Below are positions 17,051-25,087 of a stretch of DNA of 64,000 bases, in pieces. Position 1 is the first letter of the stretch; every line of letters begins with the position of its first letter. The position numbers and the translations under genes are program-made. The notes below the pieces were generated by a model. That model searched no databases. It worked only from the letters and a program-made list of their open reading frames with translations, and had not been told where the DNA came from. Origin of the DNA: Gammaproteobacteria bacterium (GTDB taxonomy: Bacteria; Pseudomonadota; Gammaproteobacteria; Pseudomonadales; Cellvibrionaceae). The stretch lies in assembly GCA_021151835.1 (NCBI GenBank), contig JAGKWO010000015.1, forward strand, positions 1 to 64,000, written 5' to 3'.

Positions 17051-17788
17051 TTATTCGAAATCGTCCTCACTAAAATCTTCCGTACCAAAGTCATCATTGA
17101 CCTTGCCGTTATGGATCAGGTAATCGCGGCGCTGCAAATACACATCGCGGATAAACACATATTTATCACCGGTGAGATTTTTCTCCAACGGGAGTAATTC
17201 AGCACGGGTATTCAACAGGGATATACCTTTAACTGTGTTGTCGGTCGGCACATGCTCAATGTAATTGGTTGGATCGGTATACCAATCGATGGGTTTGCCC
17301 ACACCATCGCGTACGGTGCTTGGCCCTAAAAAGGGCAATACCAGATAAGGCCCTTGCCCTACCCCCCATACCGCCAATGTCTGGCCAAAATCCTCGCGCT
17401 CATCCGCTGGCAAGTTCATGTACTTGGCAACATCCAGCAAGCCACCGATCCCCAGGGTCGTGTTGACCAGCAAACGGCCGGTATCATGGCCTGCCCCTTT
17501 AAAATCCCCTTGCAGTACCCCGTTAATCACATTGGGGACTTCCAATACATTGGAGAAAATATTGGAGACTCCTTTTTCCAGCGGGTCCGGCATCACAAAT
17601 GTATAACCCCTGGCGAGTGGCTTCAAAAACCAGCGATCCAGCGTGTCATTAAAGCTGAACATAGCGCGGTTAAAACCTTGCCACGGATCAGGATTAGCGG
17701 GCGGCTGTTCATCCTGGGCAACACTGGAGAGCGGCATCAAGTAGCTAAGGCCCAGGGCCAGCAAGAGCGGTTTGGTGATAGGTTTCAT
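17051..17788 (-). CDS. mlaA: MlaA (VacJ) family outer-membrane phospholipid transport protein, without lipobox
   Basis: 245 residues. The MlaA pattern is clear: DPWQGFNRAMFSFNDTLDRWFLKPLARGY near residue 35, then GRLLVNTTLGIGGLLDVA, EDFGQTLAVWGVGQGPYLVLPFLGPSTVRDG and a C-terminal acidic tail. MlaA removes misplaced phospholipid from the outer leaflet and passes it to MlaC. Most MlaA proteins are lipoproteins, but this one has an ordinary signal peptide ending at SVAQ with no Cys near the cleavage site. It may instead be held by OmpF/C-type porin contact and its own amphipathic helices. Monocistronic, with a terminator downstream. Confidence 0.93.
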   Translation of the reverse strand: MKPITKPLLLALGLSYLMPLSSVAQDEQPPANPDPWQGFNRAMFSFNDTLDRWFLKPLARGYTFVMPDPLEKGVSNIFSNVLEVPNVINGVLQGDFKGAGHDTGRLLVNTTLGIGGLLDVAKYMNLPADEREDFGQTLAVWGVGQGPYLVLPFLGPSTVRDGVGKPIDWYTDPTNYIEHVPTDNTVKGISLLNTRAELLPLEKNLTGDKYVFIRDVYLQRRDYLIHNGKVNDDFGTEDFSEDDFE

Positions 17789-18112
17789 AAGGTCCCTGGA
17801 GTAATGGCGACATGTGAAATACTGTCGGCTCCGTCACCAATGGTAACGTCGTAAGCGGTTCGCCACTTTAGCGAATCGATCCCCACCAAACAACCACCTT
17901 TACTTGTATAGCCCCTGCCCGGTTACAAATTGCAACAATCCCCTGAAACATTACTGACATTTTTTCGCAATAAAACCTTCATGCAACTGTCGTCCAAACT
18001 TCACATTTGTCATCAAAAATGACGCCACAAACGCAAAAGCGGATGCAGATCACGAAAGCCGCGCGTTCACGTATTCCCTTTATCCCTGTGAAACTGAGAA
18101 GAGAGTGACCTC
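17789..18112. other. Divergent promoter region of mlaA and the lipoprotein/receptor unit
   Basis: 324 bases between divergent genes. A GTCAT/ATGAC inverted repeat with a five-base gap lies at 18009-18023, about 90 bases before the lipoprotein start. Weak TGTC-type direct repeats occur at 17987-18013. No RNA gene was recognised. Confidence 0.4.
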
Positions 18113-19801
18113 ATGAAACTGAAGAATATTTTTGCACTGAATGTGTTGGCTGCCGCGCTTGTGGCCTGTGGCGGTGGCGATGTTAAATTGAACCCGAGCA
18201 ATACCGTAACCGATTCAAACAACACCACTATTAATAACCCGCCAGCATCAAGTTCTGCCAGCTCCTCTGTAGCAGCCAATGTATGTGCTCTTTATGAACA
18301 AGACGGCCAAAAATTCCAGGGCGTTCCGGACGGCAAGAACTGCTTGTATCCCACCTCTTTCGCCTCAAGTGCCAAACAATTAACGGTAAACCTGTCCATC
18401 CCTGAACTGCCCAATGGCGGTGTGCATATATTCCAGGGTTCACTGTTTATCGGTGACGATGTAGATAGCAACGCTGCGGCTGCCGGCAAGCACATTCCCC
18501 AGGAAGGTGAAGGTGCAATCCTGAGCATTGCTGCCGGTGCAAAAATCGCGTTTGAACGCGGTGAAGATTACGTGCGTATCGCGCGCGGTTCCAAAATCAT
18601 TGCAGAAGGCACCAAAGCCAAGCCAATTATTTTCTCCGGTGTAAAAGATTTGCGTGATAATGCTGCCACTATTTCTGATCGCGGTTTGTGGGGCGGAATC
18701 CAGATCAACGGTAACGGTAAAACCAACAAATGTACCGATACCCAACGCCAGCCAACCGGCAACAATGTGCACGGTTGCCACATCACTTCAGAAGGTTTGC
18801 CAGGTACTTACGGTGGCAACAACAACGCTGAGAGTTCAGGCGCCCTGAAATACGTAGTGGTTAAGCACGCTGGCTACAAAGTAGTTGAAGGTAACGAGCT
18901 GAATGCCATCACACTGAACGCTGTCGGTTCAAAAACCATTCTTGATTATGTCCAGTCTTACGCGGCCCAGGACGATGCATTTGAATGGTTCGGTGGGGCG
19001 GTAAATGCCAAGCACATCGTTGCCGTTGGTACTTCCGATGATGGTTTCGATTTCACCGATGGTTATGTAGGCAACATCCAGTTTGCGCTGTCGGTGCACC
19101 CGACCGGTGTTGGTGGCAACAATTGTGTCGAAGCAGATAACACGGGTACCGGCCGCGCTGACGATATCGCCCCGTTAACCAAAGTGCGCATTTCCAACCT
19201 GACCTGTGTTACCAACAACGTTGCGAGAAACCAGGGCACGACCCCATCACCGGACGGTGATTCATTGGGCTTGTTGATTCGCGAAGGTTTCTTCATCGAG
19301 CTGTACAACAGCGTTGTTACCTCCAACGCTGCTGGCGCAGCGTCAAAATCCCTGTTCACTTTCAACGATACCGAAGGCCCGCAAACTATCAAAGGTGCGG
19401 TTGACGGCTGGAGCACGGCAAAGAGCAACCTGCTTGCCGGTACCGGCGGCGTAGCCCAATCAAAAGTTGATCCGGCCAACGGTGCATTCACCACGGCGGC
19501 CTGGTTAGCTGCGGCACCCAACGCGAACAACAATGTTGTGACCAGCGCAACCCAATTGCCCGTGAGCGTATTGAAAGATTCGGCAACCAACGATAAAGCC
19601 TACTTGACCCTGGCCACTATCGCCGATGCAACCACCGCGGCAATCACCATCCCGGTATTTGATGTAAGCAAGTTGGCAGACAGCTTCCAGGCTGGTGCTG
19701 TGCCTGCCACCGGAACCAGCACTTTCTTTGTTAACCCAACCCACATCGGTGCGGCGTCAGAAGCCAACGATTGGGTAGCTGGCTGGACTGTTGGCCTCTA
19801 A
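18113..19801 (+). CDS. Secreted lipoprotein, probable partner of the adjacent TonB-dependent receptor
   Basis: 562 residues. Lipobox LVAC with Cys19, followed by a Gly-rich and then Asn/Ser-rich linker. The main part is a repetitive beta structure with GLWGGIQINGNG, AESSGALKYVVVKHAGY, LDYVQSYAAQDDAFEWFGGAVNAKHIVA and DDGFDFTDGYVGNIQFAL, typical of a right-handed parallel beta-helix. Cys pairs near 215-225 and 340-365 could form disulfides. Such lipoproteins are encoded beside TonB-dependent receptors in Alteromonadales and relatives; database names such as 'multidrug transporter' for this family are misleading. It probably lies on the cell surface or in the periplasm and binds the ligand of the receptor encoded next. 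Confidence 0.72.
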   Translation: MKLKNIFALNVLAAALVACGGGDVKLNPSNTVTDSNNTTINNPPASSSASSSVAANVCALYEQDGQKFQGVPDGKNCLYPTSFASSAKQLTVNLSIPELPNGGVHIFQGSLFIGDDVDSNAAAAGKHIPQEGEGAILSIAAGAKIAFERGEDYVRIARGSKIIAEGTKAKPIIFSGVKDLRDNAATISDRGLWGGIQINGNGKTNKCTDTQRQPTGNNVHGCHITSEGLPGTYGGNNNAESSGALKYVVVKHAGYKVVEGNELNAITLNAVGSKTILDYVQSYAAQDDAFEWFGGAVNAKHIVAVGTSDDGFDFTDGYVGNIQFALSVHPTGVGGNNCVEADNTGTGRADDIAPLTKVRISNLTCVTNNVARNQGTTPSPDGDSLGLLIREGFFIELYNSVVTSNAAGAASKSLFTFNDTEGPQTIKGAVDGWSTAKSNLLAGTGGVAQSKVDPANGAFTTAAWLAAAPNANNNVVTSATQLPVSVLKDSATNDKAYLTLATIADATTAAITIPVFDVSKLADSFQAGAVPATGTSTFFVNPTHIGAASEANDWVAGWTVGL

Positions 19802-19832
19802 TTGAGCTCACACAATCATCGGTTGTGATCCC

Positions 19833-19860
19833 GACAGAGGCGCCTACGGGCGCCTTTGTC
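19833..19860 (+). terminator. Hairpin between lipoprotein and receptor genes (attenuator or partial terminator)
   Basis: GACAGAGGCGCC and GGCGCCTTTGTC arms around TACG, with one G-T mismatch. No long U-tract follows, and the receptor starts 45 bases later, so it may reduce read-through or protect the upstream mRNA. A smaller CACAA/TTGTG hairpin precedes it at 19811-19827. Confidence 0.6.
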
Positions 19861-19905
19861 ACAAGAAGCCTTCTCCTATTGCCTCGCAGATACAAGGTTT
19901 ACACC

Positions 19906-22614
19906 ATGCAGACATTAACCACTAAACGCCGCACGTTATTTCTGGCCATCACTGCCGCCACATTGGGATTCTGTAATCTCGCCGTTGCGCAGGAAGCGGA
20001 AACCAGTGAGCCGCCCATTGATGAAAATGCAGAAGTTATCGATGCACCTGTTATTGAAGAAATGCTGATTACCGGCCGCCAGCAAACCGCTGCACAAGCC
20101 GTCATCACCGAACGCCTCGAAGATCCATTTGCTGCCGATCTGATGAGCGCCGAGCAATTATCCCGCACCGGTGACTCCACCGTTGCAATTGCCCTGAGCC
20201 GCGTGCCCGGTGTTACCGTATTGGATGGAAAATACGTTTACGTGCGCGGCCTCGGCGAGCGTTACTCAAGCACAACATTGAATGGCGCTGCGGTACCGTC
20301 CCCCGAACTTACCCGCAACGTGTTACCGCTGGATTTGATTCCATCGAGCATTGTTGACACATTAAAAATCCAGAAAGCCTATTCACCTGAACTGCCCGCC
20401 AACTTTGGTGGTGGTAGCGTTGATATTCGCACCAAAAGTGTTCCTGACCAATTTGTTTTCAGTGTTTCTATGGGCACAGGAATGAATTTTGACAGTGACG
20501 AAGGTTTGACCCACAACAGCCATGGCGATAAATATTCCATGCCTGCCGTTATTGACGGTGCGTTGGATACTTATCAAGGTAACTTGAGCCTCACTCGTAT
20601 CGGGGATTTTTATAAACGCGCCAATCAATCGGTTACCAACGCCGAGCGCGATGCATTTGCCGCGCAGACCAATCGCAATTTGCTGCTGTCATTGAACCGC
20701 GATGTCCAAATTTATGAGAAAAATTTACCGCTCGATTTTTCCGGCAGTTTGGCATTGGGTAATAATTGGCAACTCAATGATGATTTTTCATTGGGGGCAG
20801 TAGCCAATTTTTCCCAGGACACCAAGTGGCGTAACAAAGATCAGGAACGCGATGAAATAGGCGCACCTGATGATCGCAACTCAAAAACCAAACGCACCAG
20901 TGAAGAAACCCGCCAGGTCTTGTCCACCAATGTGGGACTGAATTATCAGGACATGCACAACCTGCAAGCCAGCTTCTATCACATTGAAAATATCCATGAC
21001 GAAGCGCGCATCAAAACCGGTTTTGATAACAGCATTTACAAACTTGCTGAAGGCAGCCAATACGTCCAATACGACACACGCCTGGAAAATCGCGAATTGG
21101 AAGTTGGGCAATTAACCGGCGAACATAAATTTGACCAGTTCTCCTCTGATCATCTGGAAACACTGGTGTTTGATTGGTTTTACTCTGACTCAACGGTTAA
21201 AACCGATATCCCCAACCACGTAACCGTTGCCGGCGATAACACTATTGATCCAGCAACCGGGAAATTGATTAGCACGCAATTATCACCACGCCCGGCAATG
21301 GCCGTTTTTGAATTCCTGAATCTGGAAGACAGTGTCATTAGCAACGGTTTTAACGCTAAGGTGCCACTCGTATTTGATCGATTGAAATTAACACTTTCTG
21401 GCGGGGTTAATTACAACGAAAAATCGCGTGAATATTATGGCTACACCATTAACGTCAATGGCTCGGGCAATCAAAGTGCGGTACTGGCTGGTAACGTGAA
21501 TGATGTACTGAACAGCAGCCGGGTTACTGACCTCAATAATAAATTTGAAGTAACAGCAGGCGGTGGTTTTGGTACCGAGAGCTATGTCGCCGGTCAAATT
21601 ATCGAAGGTGCCTACGGCATGTTCGATGCCAATTGGGATGACACCTGGCGTGTAACCGGCGGCGCCCGCAAAGAAACATTTAAACAAGGCCTGCTCCCTG
21701 TCAATATGCTCGATTACACCGGCAATGACCTGGGTAAAATTATTGATGAAATCACCAATAATCCGGACCAACGTTACGGCTTCATGCAAGAAGATTGGTA
21801 TCCATCACTTGCGATCACTTACATGAACGAAGGCTTCATGAACACCGAAGCATTCCAGGTGCGTTTAAGTGCGAGCGAAACGGTAGTGCGCCCCGACCTG
21901 CGTGAAATGTCAGATGTTGTGTACATTGATACTGAATTGGGCATGAGGGTAAAAGGAAATTCCCGCCTGGAATTTTCTGAATTAACCCACTATGACTTGC
22001 GGGCTGAATGGTTCTTCGAAAACGGTAATAACCTTACTGCAAACCTGTTCTACAAAGACATTGCCAATCCCATCGAAAGTACACGCCAACCAGGTTCTGA
22101 TGATGATGTAATCCTGACTTTCGAAAACTCGCTCAGCGGTGAAATTTACGGTTTGGAGTTGGAAGGGTTAGCTTCACTGGGCGGTGGATTTTTCACATCG
22201 ACCAACCTGACCCTGAGTAAATCGGAAATCATTTCGCCAGAAGGTGTAGGTTACACCAACGTAAAGCGCCCCATGACCGGCCAATCCGAATATGTGCTCA
22301 ACACCCAATTGGGGTTTGACTCTGATGACGGTAAACACAGTGTATCGCTGGTTTACAACTTGTTCGGTGAACGCCTGTTCTTCGCTGCCAGAAATATTGG
22401 TAACCATCAGGACGCTTATGAACAGCCGTTTAATTCACTGGATCTGACTTACTCCTGGTTTGCCACTGAGCAGCTCACCACCAAAGTGAAACTCGGTAAT
22501 ATTCTTGATGAAGAGCGCGTGTTCGAGCAGGAAAATGATCAAGGCAGAAACGTCGACATTTTAAAACAAAAAGTCGGAACCAGTTTCAGCGTAGACGTGA
22601 AATATACTTACTAG
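19906..22614 (+). CDS. TonB-dependent outer-membrane receptor
   Basis: 902 residues from the ATG at 19906, which gives a normal signal peptide ending at AVAQ; a reading from 19771 overlaps the lipoprotein gene. The plug domain contains SRVPGVTVLDGKYVYVRGLGERYSS and LPANFGGGSVDIRT, a variant shared by a distinct receptor group often lacking a known siderophore ligand. The barrel ends in VDVKYTY with a terminal aromatic. TonB-box candidates are around EEMLITGR. It imports a ligand using the TonB-ExbB-ExbD proteins. It is sandwiched between the lipoprotein (18113) and a secreted TonB-C-like protein (22936), suggesting a three-protein import unit. The substrate is unknown. Confidence 0.9.
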   Translation: MQTLTTKRRTLFLAITAATLGFCNLAVAQEAETSEPPIDENAEVIDAPVIEEMLITGRQQTAAQAVITERLEDPFAADLMSAEQLSRTGDSTVAIALSRVPGVTVLDGKYVYVRGLGERYSSTTLNGAAVPSPELTRNVLPLDLIPSSIVDTLKIQKAYSPELPANFGGGSVDIRTKSVPDQFVFSVSMGTGMNFDSDEGLTHNSHGDKYSMPAVIDGALDTYQGNLSLTRIGDFYKRANQSVTNAERDAFAAQTNRNLLLSLNRDVQIYEKNLPLDFSGSLALGNNWQLNDDFSLGAVANFSQDTKWRNKDQERDEIGAPDDRNSKTKRTSEETRQVLSTNVGLNYQDMHNLQASFYHIENIHDEARIKTGFDNSIYKLAEGSQYVQYDTRLENRELEVGQLTGEHKFDQFSSDHLETLVFDWFYSDSTVKTDIPNHVTVAGDNTIDPATGKLISTQLSPRPAMAVFEFLNLEDSVISNGFNAKVPLVFDRLKLTLSGGVNYNEKSREYYGYTINVNGSGNQSAVLAGNVNDVLNSSRVTDLNNKFEVTAGGGFGTESYVAGQIIEGAYGMFDANWDDTWRVTGGARKETFKQGLLPVNMLDYTGNDLGKIIDEITNNPDQRYGFMQEDWYPSLAITYMNEGFMNTEAFQVRLSASETVVRPDLREMSDVVYIDTELGMRVKGNSRLEFSELTHYDLRAEWFFENGNNLTANLFYKDIANPIESTRQPGSDDDVILTFENSLSGEIYGLELEGLASLGGGFFTSTNLTLSKSEIISPEGVGYTNVKRPMTGQSEYVLNTQLGFDSDDGKHSVSLVYNLFGERLFFAARNIGNHQDAYEQPFNSLDLTYSWFATEQLTTKVKLGNILDEERVFEQENDQGRNVDILKQKVGTSFSVDVKYTY

Positions 22615-22658
22615 GGCGATACATTATTGAACGAGACTTCAATATATCGCGTCTAACC

Positions 22659-22683
22659 AAGCCACCTTCGGGTGGCTTTTTTA
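22659..22683 (+). terminator. Terminator after the TonB-dependent receptor
   Basis: AAGCCACC-TTCG-GGTGGCTT followed by a T-run; a UUCG-type tetraloop hairpin. Confidence 0.92.
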
Positions 22684-22935
22684 TGCGCATAAAAAGTTTA
22701 GGGAAATAGTAATTAAGGCGTGAAAAAGAGGCAGCGGAAACTGACAACACAACACTGCCTATAAAATTCTCGTAAATAACTAAAATTTCTTAATTTTTTT
22801 GAGATTAAACCCGGCTTTGTCACAAACTATTCACAATAGTGTGATAGGTCGGATGCTACTCTGACATTGAAATCGGAAATCGATGACCCACAAGGGTGCA
22901 GGTTTGCCGTTTATTGATGCACGAGGAGCACAACA
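22684..22935 (+). promoter_or_regulatory. Leader region of the TonB-C-like gene, with an inverted repeat
   Basis: The region holds an imperfect inverted repeat at 22821-22843 (CAC..ACTATT / AATAGT..GTG) followed by about 90 bases of leader. The leader was checked for known riboswitch patterns and none was evident. The 22936 gene has GAGGAG just before its ATG. Confidence 0.4.
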
Positions 22936-23661
22936 ATGACTAACAAAACTCTTAAAAACCTGATTCGTTCACTGGCAATTCTAGCGGCTGCCGCTCCGTT
23001 TGCGAGTTACGCTACGGCCTATACGCCGGCAAAGTTCGGCAATGCTGTTGACACCCTGGGTAAACAAATCACCCTGCCCGCTTCCTTTGGCGAAGGCGTA
23101 AAAACGGTTTCGGTGTACTGCCAGGCAGATGTAATGACCAGCGGTAATATCAATGCGGTGACCTGCTATGAAAATAGTCCGCTGGTTTCCATGCAAAAAA
23201 ATACCGAATCCGCACTCAAATCGGCCACCTTTGAACCCGCAACTATTGATGGCAAAGCAGTTCCGGTAAGAATGCAATTGCGTGTAGTTTATTCACTCGG
23301 CGGGACCCAGGCCCCCATTGTATTGCTGCCCAACCTCGGCACCTTACAAGCGCAATACGGCACCTACTATTACGCCCCGCAAGAGCGGCTCGATACCAGT
23401 GACTGGTACGCCCACTACACCACCAAAGAACGCGGTGATGGCAAATTATTTTTTGCAGAAGGAAAAACTACACGCGTAATGGCTAACATCGAAGCGAATG
23501 GCAATGTCGAAACCGTCAGCACAATTGAAGCTGCGTTGCGCAAACAAGCAGATGCAGCCAATATTGAAACTGCGTTGAAAAAATCCAAATTCATTCCCGG
23601 TTTTGTGGAAAACAAACCAACGGCTATGCATTACATCGCAGTAGTAAATTATCAAAAATAA
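22936..23661 (+). CDS. Secreted protein with two TonB C-terminal-like domains
   Basis: 241 residues with a signal peptide ending near SYATA. The region about 45-125 follows the TonB C-terminal plan: a strand with VSVYCQADVMTSGNINAVTCYENSP, a helix, then ALKSATFEPATIDGKAVPVRMQLRVVY, where the 'F.P...dGkpV' pattern is diagnostic. A second weaker copy occupies about 155-241 (ANIEANGNVETV ... KKSKFIPGFVENKPTAMHYIAVVNY). It lacks a membrane anchor and Pro linker, so it is not an energy transducer. It may be a periplasmic protein that contacts the receptor plug. It lies downstream of the receptor but behind a terminator, so it may have its own promoter. Confidence 0.75.
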   Translation: MTNKTLKNLIRSLAILAAAAPFASYATAYTPAKFGNAVDTLGKQITLPASFGEGVKTVSVYCQADVMTSGNINAVTCYENSPLVSMQKNTESALKSATFEPATIDGKAVPVRMQLRVVYSLGGTQAPIVLLPNLGTLQAQYGTYYYAPQERLDTSDWYAHYTTKERGDGKLFFAEGKTTRVMANIEANGNVETVSTIEAALRKQADAANIETALKKSKFIPGFVENKPTAMHYIAVVNYQK

Positions 23662-23691
23662 GCTATTTAAAAAATCGTATCCGCTGACACT

Positions 23692-23721
23692 AAAAATCCC
23701 ACTTATTGTGGGATTTTTTTT
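23692..23721 (+). terminator. Terminator after the TonB-C-like gene
   Basis: AAAAATCCCAC and GTGGGATTTTT arms, five-base loop, T-run. Also suitable for the convergent gene at 23744 because both flanks are A/T runs. Confidence 0.92.
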
Positions 23722-23743
23722 GCTGCCGGAAAACCTGAATGAT

Positions 23744-24229
23744 TTACCCGCGTCGCGCCTTTTCAATTGCCGCCACATCTATTTTGCGCATGGTCATCAT
23801 CGCATCAAATACGCGTTTGGCAACGGCGGGATCAGGATCGGTTATGGATTGGATTAATACGATGGGGGTGATTTGCCAGGATAAGCCCCACTTGTCCTTG
23901 CACCATCCACATTCACTTTCCTGGCCACCATTATTAACGATCGCATTCCAGTAGCGGTCAGTTTCTGCCTGGTCTTTGGTTGCGATTTGAAATGAAAAAG
24001 CTTCAGAGTGTTTGAATACAGGGCCACCATTAAGCCCGATACACGGAATTCCCAACACAGTGAAATCCACCGTTAACACATTACCCTGTTTACCTGATGG
24101 ATAATCGCCTGGCGCTAAATTAACAGCGTTAACCGATGAATCCGGAAATGTTTCTGCATAAAACCGCGCCGCTGCTTCAGCATCGCGATCAAACCAAAGA
24201 CAAATAGTATTTTTTGCTGGATTAGCCAT
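23744..24229 (-). CDS. VOC superfamily protein (PhnB-like, 3-demethylubiquinone methyltransferase-like fold)
   Basis: 161 residues with AGGAG eight bases before the ATG. The chain starts NTICLWFDRDAEAAARFYAETFPDS and continues FTVLGIPCIGLNGGP.FKHSEAFSFQI, then ESECGWCKDKWGLSWQITP, the pattern of the PhnB/'3-dmu-9_3-mt' branch of the VOC fold. These small cytoplasmic proteins are dimers; most have no known substrate. It ends RKIDVAAIEKAR, also typical. It is a common housekeeping-type accessory gene and next to an SRPBCC gene on the same strand, a frequent pairing of stress- or AHSA1-type genes. Confidence 0.9.
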   Translation of the reverse strand: MANPAKNTICLWFDRDAEAAARFYAETFPDSSVNAVNLAPGDYPSGKQGNVLTVDFTVLGIPCIGLNGGPVFKHSEAFSFQIATKDQAETDRYWNAIVNNGGQESECGWCKDKWGLSWQITPIVLIQSITDPDPAVAKRVFDAMMTMRKIDVAAIEKARRG

Positions 24230-24389
24230 ATCACTTCTCCTTTAAGACGGATGGTTAAGCTTCAGATGACACGCAGTTCAATGTTAAAGTTCAGTAGCAA
24301 AAAACTGTGTCAATATCAGTTTTTTTGTAGCGCTGTGCATTTACAAAAAAATTGGCTCTCTGGGTAGATGCGGGCGCGATAAAGTGAAT

Positions 24390-24836
24390 TTATTCCGGAA
24401 TTTCCGGCTCCACCAATTTAGCCAGAAACTCCAGGGATTCCTGCCAACCGAGATAACAGCCGTCGGCCGGAATAACAGCGGGAATACCTTCCTGTTTGAT
24501 TTTAATTTCCACACCACAGGAAACGGGAGTTATATCCACCGTTGTTCGCATTTCGCCGGGCAAGTTGGGATCATCAAATCTGGCGGTGTAAGAAATGTGT
24601 TTGTTGGGTGTCAACTCCAGGTAATTACCACCAAATGAATGGCTATTCCCGGTAGTGAAATTGGTGAATGACATTTTGTAAGAACCACCTACTGTCGCAT
24701 CAAAATGATAAACCTTTGCGGTAAAACCACAGGGAGGAAGCCACCGGGCAAAAGCATCGGCATCTGTAAAAGCACGATATAATTTTTCCGGTGTGGTGCG
24801 CAGCACGCGATGGAAATGTACGCTATTGGTAGCCAT
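24390..24836 (-). CDS. SRPBCC / AHSA1-type protein
   Basis: 148 residues from the ATG at 24836, which has AGGAG six bases upstream; the ATG at 24854 is inside the leader. The chain begins HFHRVLRTTPEKLYRAFTDADAFARWLPPCGF, a standard AHSA1 start, and has the helix LGWQESLEFLAKLVEPE at the C-terminus that closes the hydrophobic cavity. The family binds hydrophobic ligands or acts as an Hsp90 co-chaperone in eukaryotes; in bacteria the role is usually unknown. It lies 160 bases upstream of the VOC gene on the same strand. Confidence 0.88.
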   Translation of the reverse strand: MATNSVHFHRVLRTTPEKLYRAFTDADAFARWLPPCGFTAKVYHFDATVGGSYKMSFTNFTTGNSHSFGGNYLELTPNKHISYTARFDDPNLPGEMRTTVDITPVSCGVEIKIKQEGIPAVIPADGCYLGWQESLEFLAKLVEPEIPE

Positions 24837-25012
24837 GATGAATCTCCTGATCAAGTTAATTTATTAAAAACCATACTCTGGTGATTAATAATCGATTAAC
24901 ACCGCTTCTTTTCGACATCGTCCCGGAAAATTTATTGATATAGCGCTAACCATTTGATAACCGGTAAATTTTTTAGAACAACACACGCCAATCACCTGTC
25001 ATTCGGGCAAAA

Positions 25013-25044
25013 AAATAGCCAGCTACCGGGGTAGCTGGCTATTT
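25013..25044 (-). terminator. Terminator of the amine-oxidase/lipoxygenase gene
   Basis: Perfect 15-base arms (AAATAGCCAGCTACC and its complement) with a two-base spacer. On the minus strand it is followed by TTTTTTGCCC. It lies 44 bases past the stop at 25088. Confidence 0.9.
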
Positions 25045-25087
25045 GCATGATATTCAATCAGGGCATTACGCGATGGCAGTCAAGCCA

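Noticed and set aside
17987..18013. TGTC-type direct repeats upstream of the lipoprotein gene, considered as a Pho box
   Set aside because: The repeat spacing is 11 and then 9 bases instead of two regular 11-base steps, and the third position pattern is poor.
22844..22935. Leader of the 22936 gene considered as a riboswitch
   Set aside because: No c-di-GMP, TPP, cobalamin or other known aptamer core could be matched by eye.
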